Positions 7,701 to 15,924 of a stretch of 52,373 bases of DNA are shown here, piece after piece. Below the pieces are notes generated by a model. The model saw only the letters and a program-made list of their open reading frames with translations, had not been told where the DNA came from and ran no database searches. Source of the stretch: Actinorugispora endophytica (GTDB taxonomy: Bacteria > Actinomycetota > Actinomycetes > Streptosporangiales > Streptosporangiaceae); assembly GCF_004363075.1 (NCBI RefSeq), contig NZ_SNYN01000031.1, positions 1 to 52,373 of the forward strand, in the 5' to 3' direction. The first letter of the stretch is position 1. Each line of letters begins with the position of its first letter. The translations under genes and the position numbers were made by a program.

Positions 7701-8265
7701 CGCTTCTCCTCCACGGGAACGAGCAGGGCGGTCTCGGGTCGGGGGCGGGGGCCGGGGGCGGGTCGGCCAGGAGCCGTTCGATGCGTTTGCGCGCCCGGTG
7801 CAGGCGCACCCGGGCGGTGGTGACCGTGCAGCCCAGGGTCCGCGCGGCGGCGGGCACGTCCAGGCCCTCCCAGGCCAGGAGCATCACCAGCTCGCGGTCG
7901 CCGGGCTTGAGCCGGTCCAGCACCGAAAGGGCGGTCTGGCGGTCCAGGACCAGGTCGGCGCTGTCGGCCTCGGTGAGCGCGGTGGACCACTGGCCCTCGA
8001 ACGCGCCGAACACCTCGCCGCGCCTGCGCGTCTGGCGGAACCGGGCCAGGACGACGTTGCGGGCGACGCCGTACAGCCACGGCAGGGGCTCGTTCCGGGG
8101 GACCTTGTCGAAGCGGGCCCAGACCAGGCCGAAGGTCTCGGCCGCCACGTCGTCGGCGTGGTCGGGGCCCATCCGACGCCACGCGTAGCGGTAGACGCCG
8201 TCGTAGTACCGCTCGAAGAAGAGGGTGAACGTCCCTCTGTCGGACGCGTCGTCGTCTCGTGTCAT
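7697..8265 (-). CDS. ECF RNA polymerase sigma factor, with an apparent 1-base frameshift near its 3' end
   Basis: From ATG 8265 the sequence shows sigma region 2 (FFERYYDGVYRYAWRRMG, then DVAAETFGLVWARFDKVP and PLPWLYGVARNVV) and region 4 (LKPGDRELVMLLAWEGLDVPAAARTLGC, then VRLHRARKRIERLL). In that frame no stop occurs until 6430, far inside the next gene. A single missing base in the G/C runs at about 7741-7765 would restore a 189-residue protein ending ...VPVEEKR with TGA at 7699-7697, overlapping the next ATG exactly as expected. I therefore annotate the end at 7697 and treat the frame as broken by a sequencing error or a recent mutation. Confidence 0.8.
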
Positions 8266-8706
8266 CGCTTTCCTTCCGTGCGACTGCGCACTCTTATGTC
8301 GCGGGGAAGGGGTTCGTTACAGCGCCGCCGCGGATTCTTCGGATCGGGCGCCCGGGGACCGTCCGCGCGGCCGGGAGCCGGGACCGCCCGGAAACACGGG
8401 CGGGCGCTTTCCCGGCCGGGGAAAGCGCCCGCACCGGGCGTCGGCCGGGGCCACGCGGGCGGCCACGGTCCCTGCTGGTGGGGCGGCCGGGGCGCGGGAC
8501 GGGGCCGGACGAATATAGCGCCGATCGCCGACAGGGCCGTCGACCGCGCCCGCCCCGGCCCCGGGGGACGTGTCCGGGTCCCGTCGGAGCGGGTTCGTAC
8601 CGCTCACACGGTGTGGGGAAGGGGGAGGAGAGAAAACGGCACTGGCGTTCCGAGGCGGTTTGCCGTACCTTGGAAAGCGCTTTCACAAGGAAGGGTGGGA
8701 CGACAT
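8266..8706. other. Divergent intergenic region between the sigma operon and the sugar-catabolic operon
   Basis: No gene is seen in these 441 bp. It contains a perfect 13-bp-arm hairpin at 8401-8431 (CGGGCGCTTTCCC and its complement, five-base loop), which lies between two divergent genes and so is not an obvious terminator. Its arms contain GAAAGCG/CGCTTTC half-sites like those of the LacI operators. The operator and ribosome site of the next gene are at the right end. Confidence 0.6.
8671..8685. promoter_or_regulatory. LacI-type operator 1
   Basis: TGGAAAGCGCTTTCA contains a perfect 12-bp palindrome, GAAAGCGCTTTC (8673-8684), with the central CG of LacI/GalR-family sites. It lies 21 bp upstream of the ATG at 8707, between likely promoter and ribosome site (AAGGAAGGG at 8688-8696). 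Related sites occur at 10249, 18656, 21699, 25374 and 25706. Confidence 0.8.
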
Positions 8707-9861
8707 ATGGGTGATCACGTGCTGGGTATCGCCATGAACGGCGTCACTGGACGCATGGGATACCGCCAACACCTGACGAGGTCGGTTCTGGCGATCCGGG
8801 ACGCCGGCGGAGTGGTGCTCCCGGACGGCTCCCGGGTGATCCCCGAACCGGTACTGGTCGGGCGCTCCGAGCAGAAGCTGCGCGAGATCGCCGAGCGGCA
8901 CGGGATCGAGCGGTGGACCACCGACCTGGACTCGGTGCTCTCCGACGACTCGATCGAGGTCTACTTCGACGCCCAGATCACGCACGCCCGCGAGGCCGCG
9001 GTGCGCGCGGCCATCGCCGCGGGCAAGCACATCTACGTCGAGAAGCCGACCGCGAGCACACTGGGCGCGGCCCTGGAGCTGGCCAAGCTGGCCCGCGATG
9101 CGGGCGTCAAGAACGGCGTCGTGCAGGACAAGCTGTTCCTGCCCGGCCTGCTCAAGCTGCGCCGCCTCGTGGACAGCGGCTTCTTCGGCCGGATCCTGTC
9201 GATCCGCGGCGAGTTCGGCTACTGGGTGTTCGAGGGCGACTGGCAGCCCGGCCAGCGCCCCAGCTGGAACTACCGCTCCGAAGAGGGCGGCGGCATCGTG
9301 CTGGACATGTTCCCGCACTGGCACTACGTCCTGGAGCACATCTTCGGCCCGGTCCGCTCGGTCACCGCGCACACCGCCACGCACGTTCCCGAGCGGTGGG
9401 ACGAGAAGGGGCAGCGCTACACGGCCACCGCGGACGACGCCGCGTACGGGTTCTTCCAGCTGGAGGGCGGGATCGTCGCGCAGATCAACTCCTCCTGGGC
9501 GGTGCGCGTGGACCGCGACGAGCTCGTGGAGTTCCAGGTGGACGGCACGCACGGCAGCGCCGTGGCGGGGCTGCTCGAGTGCCGCGTCCAGCACCGCTCG
9601 GTCACCCCCAAGGCCGTGTGGAACCCGGACGCCGCCGACCCCGGGCGCTACCGCGAGCAGTGGGAGCGGGTGCCCGACAACGAGGACTTCCCCAACGGCT
9701 TCCGCGCCCAGTGGGAACTGTTCCTCAAGCACGTGCGGACCGACGCGCCCTTCCCGCACGACCTGCTCTCGGGCGCGCGCGGGCTCCAGCTCGCCGAGGC
9801 CGGTCTGAGCTCGGCGGAGACCGGCCGCACGGTGGAACTGGAAGAGGTCGTGCTGCCATGA
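8707..9861 (+). CDS. Gfo/Idh/MocA-family sugar oxidoreductase (paralogue 1)
   Basis: The 384-residue protein has an N-terminal Rossmann domain beginning GIAMNGVTGRMGYRQHL and the family's EKP motif in HIYVEKPTAS (about residue 118). These NAD(P)-dependent enzymes oxidise or reduce a sugar hydroxyl/ketone, often at C3 of glycosides or on inositols. The ATG was chosen because AAGGAAGGG lies about 10 bp upstream. The stop overlaps the ATG of the DUF993 gene (ATGA), so the first three genes are tightly coupled. The nucleotide-binding loop (NGVTGRMG) departs from the usual GxGxxG. The substrate cannot be read from sequence; context suggests a uronate-derived or glycosidic sugar. Confidence 0.85.
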   Translation: MGDHVLGIAMNGVTGRMGYRQHLTRSVLAIRDAGGVVLPDGSRVIPEPVLVGRSEQKLREIAERHGIERWTTDLDSVLSDDSIEVYFDAQITHAREAAVRAAIAAGKHIYVEKPTASTLGAALELAKLARDAGVKNGVVQDKLFLPGLLKLRRLVDSGFFGRILSIRGEFGYWVFEGDWQPGQRPSWNYRSEEGGGIVLDMFPHWHYVLEHIFGPVRSVTAHTATHVPERWDEKGQRYTATADDAAYGFFQLEGGIVAQINSSWAVRVDRDELVEFQVDGTHGSAVAGLLECRVQHRSVTPKAVWNPDAADPGRYREQWERVPDNEDFPNGFRAQWELFLKHVRTDAPFPHDLLSGARGLQLAEAGLSSAETGRTVELEEVVLP

Positions 9862-11024
9862 GCTCCCTGACCCTGCGGCTCCCCGGCGCCGAGGGCGTCC
9901 TGGAGCCGTACACGGCGGGCAGAGCGCCCATCGTGCCCACGGTGAAGGGGGCCCCGCGCTCGCGGACCGCCTACGCCGCCGCGCACGTCGTCGCCGACCC
10001 CCTGGCCGCCAACGCGCCCGGGAAGCCCGCCCGGCTCGACTGGGAGGCGACCCTGGCGTTCCGGCACCACCTGTGGGACCTGGGCCTGGGCGTGGCCGAC
10101 GCGATGGACACCGCCCAGCGCGGGATGGGGCTGGACTGGCCGGCCACCGCCGAGCTGATCCGCAGGTCGGGCGCCGAGGCCGCGGGGCGGGACGCGGCCC
10201 TGGTCTGCGGGGTCGGCACGGACCAGCTCGGGCCTGGGCACGCCTCCTTGGAAAGCGTTATCACGGCGTACGCGGAGCAGTTGGAGGTCGTCGAGGGGGC
10301 CGGGGCCACGCCCGTGCTCATGGCCAGCCGCGCGCTCGCGGCCGCCGCGCAGGGGCCCGACGACTACGCCAAGGTGTACGGCCGACTGCTGTCCCAGGTC
10401 AGCGGGCCCGTCATCCTGCACTGGCTCGGCACCGCCTTCGACCCGGCGCTGGCCGGGTACTGGGGCTACGACGACCCGGCCGAGGCGATCGAACCGGTCG
10501 CCGCGCTCATCGCCGAGCACGCCGGGGCGGTGGACGGGATCAAGGTGTCGCTGCTGGACGCCTCCCTCGAGGTGCGCCTGCGCAACCTGCTCCCCGAGGG
10601 CGTCCGGATGTACACCGGCGACGACTTCAACTACCCCCAGCTGATCCTGGGTGACGCCGACGGCTACTCGCACGCGCTCCTGGGCGTGTTCGCGGCCATC
10701 GCGCCCGCGGCGGCCGAGGCGCTGGCCGCCCTCGACGCCGGCGACACCGACCGCTACACCGCCCTGCTGGAGCCGACCGTTCCGCTGGCGCGGCACCTGT
10801 TCGCCGAGCCGACGTACTACTACAAGACCGGGATCACCTTCCTGGCCTGGCTCAACGGGCACCAGAGCGGCTTCACCATGGTCGGCGGCCTGCACAGCGC
10901 CCGCGACCTGCCGCACCTGGCCGCGGCGTTCCGACTGGCCGACGCCGCCGGGGTCCTGACCGACCCCGAGACGGCGGTGGCGCGCATGCGCGCGCTGCTG
11001 GACGTGGCGGGGGTGGAGCGGTGA
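9858..11024 (+). CDS. DUF993-family protein (dihydrodipicolinate-synthase-like TIM barrel)
   Basis: The 388-residue protein belongs to DUF993, relatives of the class I aldolase/DapA barrel. The motif DGIKVSLLDASLE supplies a candidate Schiff-base lysine, and YTGDDFNYPQLILGD is another conserved block. It is wedged between an oxidoreductase and an isomerase with ATGA and GTGA overlaps, a trio that recurs in actinobacterial sugar clusters. That argues for one pathway step, plausibly a retro-aldol or dehydratase reaction on the oxidised sugar. No activity is established for the family to my knowledge. A near-consensus LacI operator lies inside the gene at 10249-10263. Confidence 0.8.
   Translation: MSSLTLRLPGAEGVLEPYTAGRAPIVPTVKGAPRSRTAYAAAHVVADPLAANAPGKPARLDWEATLAFRHHLWDLGLGVADAMDTAQRGMGLDWPATAELIRRSGAEAAGRDAALVCGVGTDQLGPGHASLESVITAYAEQLEVVEGAGATPVLMASRALAAAAQGPDDYAKVYGRLLSQVSGPVILHWLGTAFDPALAGYWGYDDPAEAIEPVAALIAEHAGAVDGIKVSLLDASLEVRLRNLLPEGVRMYTGDDFNYPQLILGDADGYSHALLGVFAAIAPAAAEALAALDAGDTDRYTALLEPTVPLARHLFAEPTYYYKTGITFLAWLNGHQSGFTMVGGLHSARDLPHLAAAFRLADAAGVLTDPETAVARMRALLDVAGVER
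10249..10263. promoter_or_regulatory. Candidate intragenic LacI-type operator
   Basis: TGGAAAGCGTTATCA matches the operator at 8671 at 13 of 15 positions and lies about 390 bp into the DUF993 gene. It could serve as an auxiliary site for looping with 8671 or as a roadblock. The codons could also produce it by chance, although TTG-GAA-AGC-GTT-ATC uses TTG Leu and GTT Val, unusual in these genes. Confidence 0.5.
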
Positions 11025-11920
11025 CCGCGGTCCAGGACACCCCCGTGCTCGACGTTCCCTCGGGCGCGCCCGCGGCCGTGGCCACGCCGCTGCCGGGAGA
11101 CCCGCGCCTGGCGCGGCTGTCGCTCAACCAGGCCACCGTCAAGTACTGGAGCCTGGCCGAGGCCGTGCAGGGGTGCCTGCGCGCGGGGCTGCCCGCGATC
11201 GGCCTGTGGCGCGAGCCGGTGGCCGAGGCGGGGCTGGCCGCCTCGGCCAAGCTGGTGCGCGAGTCGGGGCTGCGCGTCTCCTCCTACTGCCGGGGCGGCT
11301 TCCTCACCGGGGCCGACCGGGCGGGCGCGCTGGACGAGAACCGGCGCGCCATCGACGAGGCCGCCGAACTCGGAGCGCCGTGCCTGGTGATGGTGGCGGG
11401 CGGGCTCCCCGAGGGCGACCGCGACCTGCCGGGCGCGCGCGCCCGCGTCGTCGACGCCATCGGCGAACTCGCGCCGTACGCCGCGGAACGGGGCGTACGG
11501 CTGGGACTGGAGCCGCTGCACCCGATCTTCTGCGCGGACCGCGCGGTGCTGTCCACGCTGGGACAGGCGCTGGACATCGCCGAGCGGTTCGAGCCCGAGG
11601 CGGTCGGCGTGGTCGTGGACGCCTACCACGTGTGGTGGGACCCGCAGGTCTACGACCAGATCGCCCGCGCGGGCGCGGGCGGGCGCATCGTCTCCTACCA
11701 GGCGTGCGACTGGGTGCTCCCGCTTCCCGAGGACGCCCTGCTGGGCCGCGGGATGGTCGGCGACGGACACGCCGACGTGGGCGGGCTGCGCCGGGCCGTG
11801 GACGCGGCGGGCTACACCGGCGACATCGAGGTCGAGATCTTCAACGGCGACATCTGGGCGGCCGACGGGGACGAGGTCATCGCGACCCTGGCCCGCAGGC
11901 ACGTGCAGTACGTCGTCTGA
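11021..11920 (+). CDS. Sugar phosphate isomerase/epimerase-like TIM-barrel protein
   Basis: The 299-residue protein has the xylose-isomerase-like AP endonuclease 2 fold. Likely metal ligands are Glu in LGLEPLHP, Asp and His in VVVDAYHVWWDP and Glu in IEVEIFN. Such enzymes isomerise or epimerise keto-sugars, or act as 3-keto-glycoside lyases beside Gfo/Idh oxidoreductases. The GTG start overlaps the preceding stop (GTGA). It closes the coupled trio that starts at 8707. A stable hairpin follows at 11959-11986 before kdgD. Confidence 0.85.
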   Translation: MTAVQDTPVLDVPSGAPAAVATPLPGDPRLARLSLNQATVKYWSLAEAVQGCLRAGLPAIGLWREPVAEAGLAASAKLVRESGLRVSSYCRGGFLTGADRAGALDENRRAIDEAAELGAPCLVMVAGGLPEGDRDLPGARARVVDAIGELAPYAAERGVRLGLEPLHPIFCADRAVLSTLGQALDIAERFEPEAVGVVVDAYHVWWDPQVYDQIARAGAGGRIVSYQACDWVLPLPEDALLGRGMVGDGHADVGGLRRAVDAAGYTGDIEVEIFNGDIWAADGDEVIATLARRHVQYVV

Positions 11921-11958
11921 CGTAAGGAAACCGCAAGGCGCGACAAGGCGCGGCAGCA

Positions 11959-11986
11959 GTCCGGGGGCGTGAGGACGCCCCCGGAC
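11959..11986 (+). terminator. Hairpin between the isomerase and kdgD (terminator or attenuator)
   Basis: A perfect 12-bp stem (GTCCGGGGGCGT / ACGCCCCCGGAC) with a GAGG loop sits 20 bp before the kdgD start, just upstream of its GAGGAG ribosome site. It may partly uncouple the first three genes from kdgD and the dehydratase, or protect the upstream mRNA. Confidence 0.55.
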
Positions 11987-12005
11987 CCGTATGTGAGGAG
12001 TTCCC

Positions 12006-12911
12006 ATGGATTTCGACGGAATCCTGTTCTTCCCGCTCACCCCCTTCGACGAGCGGGGAGCGGTCAACGAGGCCGAGCTGGAGCGACACATCGGCTCGGG
12101 TCTGGAGCACGGGGCCGGCGGCGTGTTCGCGGCGTGCGGAACGGGTGAGATCCACGCGCTCTCGGCCGACGAGCACGCCCGCGTCGTGGCCCGCGCGGTC
12201 GGCGTCACCGGGAAGCGGGTGCCGGTGGTCGCCGGAGCGGGCGGCAGCGTCGGCACCGCCATCGAGCAGGCCGCCGCGGCCCGCGACCTGGGCGCCGACG
12301 GCATCCTGCTGCTCCCGCCGTACCTGGTGGGTGCGCCCCAGCGCGGCCTGGTGGAGTACGTCAGGACCGTCGCGGAGGCGGTGGACATCCCCGTGATCGT
12401 CTACCAGCGCGGCACCATGGTGTTCACTCCCGACAGCGCCGCGGCGCTCGCCGGGATCCCCTCCGTGGTGGGCTTCAAGGACGGCGCGGGCGACCTGGGG
12501 CTGATGCGCCAGATCGTGCTGGCCGTGCGCGAGCGGCGCGGGCCGGACTTCACGTTCTTCAACGGCCTGCCCACGGCCGAGCTCACCTTCGACGCCTACC
12601 GGGGCGTGGGGGTGCCGCTGTACTCCTCGGCGGCGTTCGCGTTCGCGCCCGAGGTCGCGAGCGCCTTCTACACCGCCGCGCACGCGGGCGACCCGCTGGC
12701 CGAGACCCTCGTGAAGGTGTTCTACGACCCGCTGGTCAAGCTGCGCGACCGCTCCGCCGGGTACGCGGTCTCGCTGGTCAAGGCGGGCGCCCGGCTGCGC
12801 GGGGCCGACATGGGCGGGGTGCGCGCGCCGTTCGTGGAGCCGACCGAGGCCGAGGTCGCCGAGCTGGGCGCGATCATCGACGCCGGTCTGGCCGCGATCA
12901 AGGAGGGCTGA
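12006..12911 (+). CDS. kdgD: 5-dehydro-4-deoxyglucarate dehydratase
   Basis: The 301-residue DapA-superfamily barrel has the KdgD-type start FFPLTPFDERG, the glycine-rich motif CGTGEIHAL (about 44-52), Tyr133 in VIVYQRG and the Schiff-base Lys158 in VGFKDG. The enzyme converts 5-keto-4-deoxy-D-glucarate to alpha-ketoglutarate semialdehyde with loss of water and CO2, the central step of oxidative uronate/aldarate degradation. The ribosome site GAGGAG at 11996-12001 fixes the start. The enolase-superfamily dehydratase that could make its substrate follows after 6 bp. The semialdehyde dehydrogenase that would use its product is at 21768. Confidence 0.9.
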   Translation: MDFDGILFFPLTPFDERGAVNEAELERHIGSGLEHGAGGVFAACGTGEIHALSADEHARVVARAVGVTGKRVPVVAGAGGSVGTAIEQAAAARDLGADGILLLPPYLVGAPQRGLVEYVRTVAEAVDIPVIVYQRGTMVFTPDSAAALAGIPSVVGFKDGAGDLGLMRQIVLAVRERRGPDFTFFNGLPTAELTFDAYRGVGVPLYSSAAFAFAPEVASAFYTAAHAGDPLAETLVKVFYDPLVKLRDRSAGYAVSLVKAGARLRGADMGGVRAPFVEPTEAEVAELGAIIDAGLAAIKEG

Positions 12912-12917
12912 GCCCCG

Positions 12918-14009
12918 ATGCTCATCAGCGAGATCACCGCCGAGGCGTACCGGCTGCCGCTGCACCGGGCCTGGGACGGCGGGGTGGACCACAACGATGT
13001 GGTGGTCACCCGGGTGGTCACCGACACCGGGGAGACCGGCACCGGGTTCGCCTGGACGCCGCTCATCGGGGCCCGGGCGGTGCTCGCGCTGCTGCGCGAC
13101 GACTGCCCGGCCGCGCTGCTGGGCCGGGCCGCCGTCCCCGGCCCCCGCTGGGACGACCTGCGCTGGCACCTGCGCGAGGCGGGCACCAGCGGGCTGACCA
13201 CGATGGCCGCCGCCGCCGTGGACATCGCGCTGTGGGACCTGTCCGCGAAGGCGGCGGGCCGCGGCCTGGTGGACCACATCGGGCGGCGTCGGGACACCGT
13301 GGGGACCTACGGCAGCGGCGTGAACCTGGACTACGACCTGGACGCCCTGCTGGAGCAGGTCCGCGGCTGGCTGGCGGCGGGGCACCGGGCGGTCAAGATG
13401 AAGGTGGGCTCGCCGGAGCTGGAGCGCGACGTCGAGCGGGTGGCGGCGGTGCGGGAGCTGATCGGCCCGGACCGGCTGCTCATGCTGGACGCCAACCAGC
13501 GCTGGGACCTGCCTACGGCCGTGCGGGCGCTGGCCGCGTTCGAGCGGTTCGACCCGTACTTCATCGAGGAGCCGCTGCCCGCCGACGACCTCGACGCGCA
13601 CGTCCGGCTGCGCTCGCGCACCCGGATCCCGTTCGCGATCGGGGAGAACCTGCGCACCGCCGCGGAGTTCGACGCGGCGATCGACGCCGGGGTGTGTGAC
13701 TTCGCCCAGCCCAACGCGGTGCGCGTCGGCGGGATCACCCCGTTCCTGCGCATCGCGGGGTCGGCGGCGCGCCGCGGCGTGCCGGTGGCCCCCCACCTGC
13801 TGCCGGAGCTCTCCACGCAGCTGGGGCTGTGCGTGCCGAGGGTGGCGATGGTCGAGGACATCGACCGCGCGTCCTTCGCCGCGCTGGGCGCGCTGGCCGG
13901 GCCCAGCGGGGTGGAGTTCGCGGCGGGCGCCGCCCGCGCCGAGACCGCCCCGGGCCACGGCCTGTCCTTCGCCACCACCCTCACCCCGGTCCCGGGGACG
14001 GCCCCCTAG
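12918..14009 (+). CDS. Enolase-superfamily (mandelate-racemase-type) sugar acid dehydratase
   Basis: The 363-residue protein has all catalytic features of the mandelate racemase subgroup: K160-M-K162 at the end of the second barrel strand, metal ligands Asp191 (LMLDANQ), Glu217 (FIEEPL) and Glu243 (IGENL), and a likely Asp261/His293 dyad (DFAQPN, VAPHLLP). Members dehydrate acid sugars such as galactarate, glucarate or talarate. It is shorter than classical glucarate dehydratase (about 440 residues). Next to kdgD the best guess is an aldarate dehydratase giving 5-keto-4-deoxyglucarate. Which aldarate it takes cannot be told from sequence. Confidence 0.85.
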   Translation: MLISEITAEAYRLPLHRAWDGGVDHNDVVVTRVVTDTGETGTGFAWTPLIGARAVLALLRDDCPAALLGRAAVPGPRWDDLRWHLREAGTSGLTTMAAAAVDIALWDLSAKAAGRGLVDHIGRRRDTVGTYGSGVNLDYDLDALLEQVRGWLAAGHRAVKMKVGSPELERDVERVAAVRELIGPDRLLMLDANQRWDLPTAVRALAAFERFDPYFIEEPLPADDLDAHVRLRSRTRIPFAIGENLRTAAEFDAAIDAGVCDFAQPNAVRVGGITPFLRIAGSAARRGVPVAPHLLPELSTQLGLCVPRVAMVEDIDRASFAALGALAGPSGVEFAAGAARAETAPGHGLSFATTLTPVPGTAP

Positions 14010-14034
14010 CCGAACACGTCCCCGACCGGTCGAG

Positions 14035-14079
14035 CCCGGCGCCCCGCCTCCGTATTGGCCACGGAGACGGGGCGCCGGG
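14035..14079 (+). terminator. Hairpin terminator after the first catabolic operon
   Basis: Arms CCCGGCGCCCCGCCTCCGT (14035-14053) and ACGGAGACGGGGCGCCGGG (14061-14079) pair with one mismatch around a seven-base loop, 26 bp after the dehydratase stop. Confidence 0.8.
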
Positions 14080-14140
14080 TCGTTTCCCGGTGTCCCGGGC
14101 CGACCGATCTGAGGCACCCGCCGTTTGAAGGTTTCGCCCC

Positions 14141-14170
14141 GAGGCTCCGCTGGAATCGCGGAAAAGCCTC
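14141..14170 (+). promoter_or_regulatory. Imperfect hairpin in the leader of the erythromycin-esterase homologue
   Basis: GAGGCTCCGC (14141-14150) pairs with GCGG...AGCCTC (14158-14170), leaving three bulged A residues. It lies 30 bp upstream of the ATG. It is flanked by the inverted pair TTTGAAG/TTCAAA (14124-14130 and 14180-14185). It may be a leader structure or an operator; the evidence is weak. Confidence 0.3.
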
Positions 14171-14200
14171 AATCGAAGGTTCAAAGATACCGTTGAAGGC

Positions 14201-15442
14201 ATGGCTACTGGAACCAAGGACAGCGCCCATGCCGTCGAGGCCGCCGCCGTCATGAGGCTGCTCCCGGCCCGGCCGCGGCTGCTCGCCCTGGGCGAGCCCA
14301 CCCACGGCGAGGACACCCTGCTCGACCTGCGCAACGAGCTCTTCCGGCAGCTCGTCGAGCAGGAGGGCTACCGGACGATCGCGATCGAGAGCGACTGCGT
14401 GGCGGGCCTGGTCGTGGACGACTACGTCACCTCGGGCACGGGCACCCTCGACGAGGCCGTGGAGCGCGGGTTCAGCCACGGCTGGGGCGCCTCCGCGGCC
14501 AACCGCGAGCTCGTGCGCTGGATGCGCGCCTACAACGACGGCCGTCCCGCGTCCGAGCGGCTCCGCTTCGCCGGTTTCGACGGCCCGCTGGAGATCACCG
14601 GCGCCGCGAGCCCCCGGCAGGCCCTCACCGCGCTCCACGGCTACCTCGCGGCCCGGGTGGACGCGGACCTGCTCCCCTGCACCGCGGAGGCACTCGACCG
14701 CCTGCTCGGCGCCGACGACCGGTGGACCGAGCCCGCCGCGATGACGGACCCGTCCCGGTCCGCGGGGCGGTCGGCCGAGGCCGGGGAGCTGCGGCTGCTC
14801 GCCGACGACCTGGTGGCGCTGCTCGACGAGCAGACGCCGCACCTGATCGCGGCGACGTCGCGGGAGGAGTGGGACCGGGCGCGCCTGTACGGGCGCACCG
14901 CGACCGGCCTGCTGCGCTACCACCGCTGGATGGCCGACGCCTCACCGGCCCGCATGACCCGGCTGGTGGGAGTGCGGGACCAGATGATGGCCGACAACCT
15001 CCTCGCCGTCGCCGAACGGGGCCCGGCACTCGTCCACGCCCACAACTCCCACCTCCAGCGGGGGAAGAGCGCGATGCGGATGGGCGGGGCGCCGCTGGAG
15101 TGGTGGGGTGCCGGCGCGATCGTGAGCGCCCGGCTCGGCGAGGAGTACGCCTTCGTGGCCACGGCCCTCGGCACGATCCGGCACCAGGGAGTGGACACGC
15201 CGCCGCCGGACACCGTCGAGGGGCTCCTGTACGCGCTCCCGCAGGACCGCTGCGTCGTGGACGCCCGCCGACTGGCCGCCGTCCTCGCCGACGCGCCGCC
15301 CGCCGCCCGGGTGTCCCCCTGGTTCGGCTACGCCCCGCTCGACCCGGCCCACGTGGCCGACCTGGACGGCATCGTGTTCGTCAAGGACGTCCCGCAGGTG
15401 GAGAACGCGGAGCCGTGGTCTGATGGGGTTGGTGAGGTCTGA
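14201..15442 (+). CDS. Erythromycin esterase family protein
   Basis: The 413-residue protein shows the family's blocks: LALGEPTHGED (about 27-37), TIAIESD, a second His/Glu region with FSHGWGAS, and HAHNSHLQRG. The family includes EreA/EreB macrolide lactone esterases and succinoglycan-linked proteins; most actinomycete members have no shown drug activity. The start at 14201 has AAGG only a few bases upstream, so the spacing is poor and leaderless translation is possible. It stands alone between a terminator and a CRISPR-like remnant and is not part of the catabolic operon. A resistance function should not be assumed. Confidence 0.85.
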   Translation: MATGTKDSAHAVEAAAVMRLLPARPRLLALGEPTHGEDTLLDLRNELFRQLVEQEGYRTIAIESDCVAGLVVDDYVTSGTGTLDEAVERGFSHGWGASAANRELVRWMRAYNDGRPASERLRFAGFDGPLEITGAASPRQALTALHGYLAARVDADLLPCTAEALDRLLGADDRWTEPAAMTDPSRSAGRSAEAGELRLLADDLVALLDEQTPHLIAATSREEWDRARLYGRTATGLLRYHRWMADASPARMTRLVGVRDQMMADNLLAVAERGPALVHAHNSHLQRGKSAMRMGGAPLEWWGAGAIVSARLGEEYAFVATALGTIRHQGVDTPPPDTVEGLLYALPQDRCVVDARRLAAVLADAPPAARVSPWFGYAPLDPAHVADLDGIVFVKDVPQVENAEPWSDGVGEV

Positions 15443-15924
15443 CCCGGAGTATTTTCCCTGGTCAGCAAGAAAACCCGGTATCGATGGGCGCCGCTGAGGG
15501 ACGATTGGGCCTGGTCGGTGTGCTTGCTTTGTGCCTGCCGATGACTGGTCGGGACCGAGTCCCGGGCTCGCCGCCACCACGCCCGGAGTCACCATTCTCT
15601 GCTGTCAACGATGTGTGTTTCTTGGGGCTTCTGAAACCGCTCGCGCTTGCCGGTCACGAGCCGTCTGCTTCTCGCTTCTCCTTGGGGCGATGAGGACCCC
15701 CGCCACCGGCAGCTGGGGGCCGTGGTCCACGTTGCTACCCCTCACCGGGGCGATGAGGACCTCAGCTGGGTGTTGGTGGCGCGGTAGAACCGGATCGTCC
15801 TCATCGCCCCGGTGAGGGGTAGCAACGTCATGACCAGGCCGGGGCGGCGCAGTGTGCTCACCCGACCGAAGGCAGCCGACGGGCGTCCGGGCCGCACGCG
15901 GGGCACGGACGGCCCGTCCGCGCC
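15443..15924. other. Intergenic region carrying CRISPR-like repeats
   Basis: No gene is supported in these 482 bp, which lie between two converging genes. The notable content is the 30-bp repeat unit described at 15668-15826; the rest shows no clear signal. Confidence 0.6.
15668..15826. CRISPR. CRISPR-like remnant: one degenerate, one intact and one inverted 30-bp repeat
   Basis: The intact unit at 15731-15760 begins GTTGCTACCCCTCACC and ends GGGGCGATGAGGAC; its CCCC...GGGG core can fold as in many CRISPR repeats. A degenerate copy at 15668-15697 keeps its last 14 bases exactly (GGGGCGATGAGGAC), 33 bp away. A perfect reverse-complement copy lies at 15797-15826, 36 bp after the intact unit. 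Intervals of 33 and 36 bp are spacer-sized. No cas gene is in the window. The inverted last copy also makes a 30-bp-arm hairpin, so a chance terminator-like palindrome is the alternative, but that would not explain the first copy. Confidence 0.45.

Noticed and set aside
6430-8265. A 611-residue sigma factor fusion
   Set aside because: Residues after about 175 are Arg/Pro-rich readthrough of the next gene in a wrong frame; a frameshift explains it better.
14201-15442. Macrolide resistance gene
   Set aside because: The erythromycin-esterase family is broad, and no macrolide context or strong sequence signature supports drug hydrolysis.
15731-15826. Simple intrinsic terminator between converging genes
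   Set aside because: Possible, but the 30-bp unit also has a third, direct and degenerate copy at spacer distance, which a terminator does not need; kept as a CRISPR-like remnant with moderate confidence.
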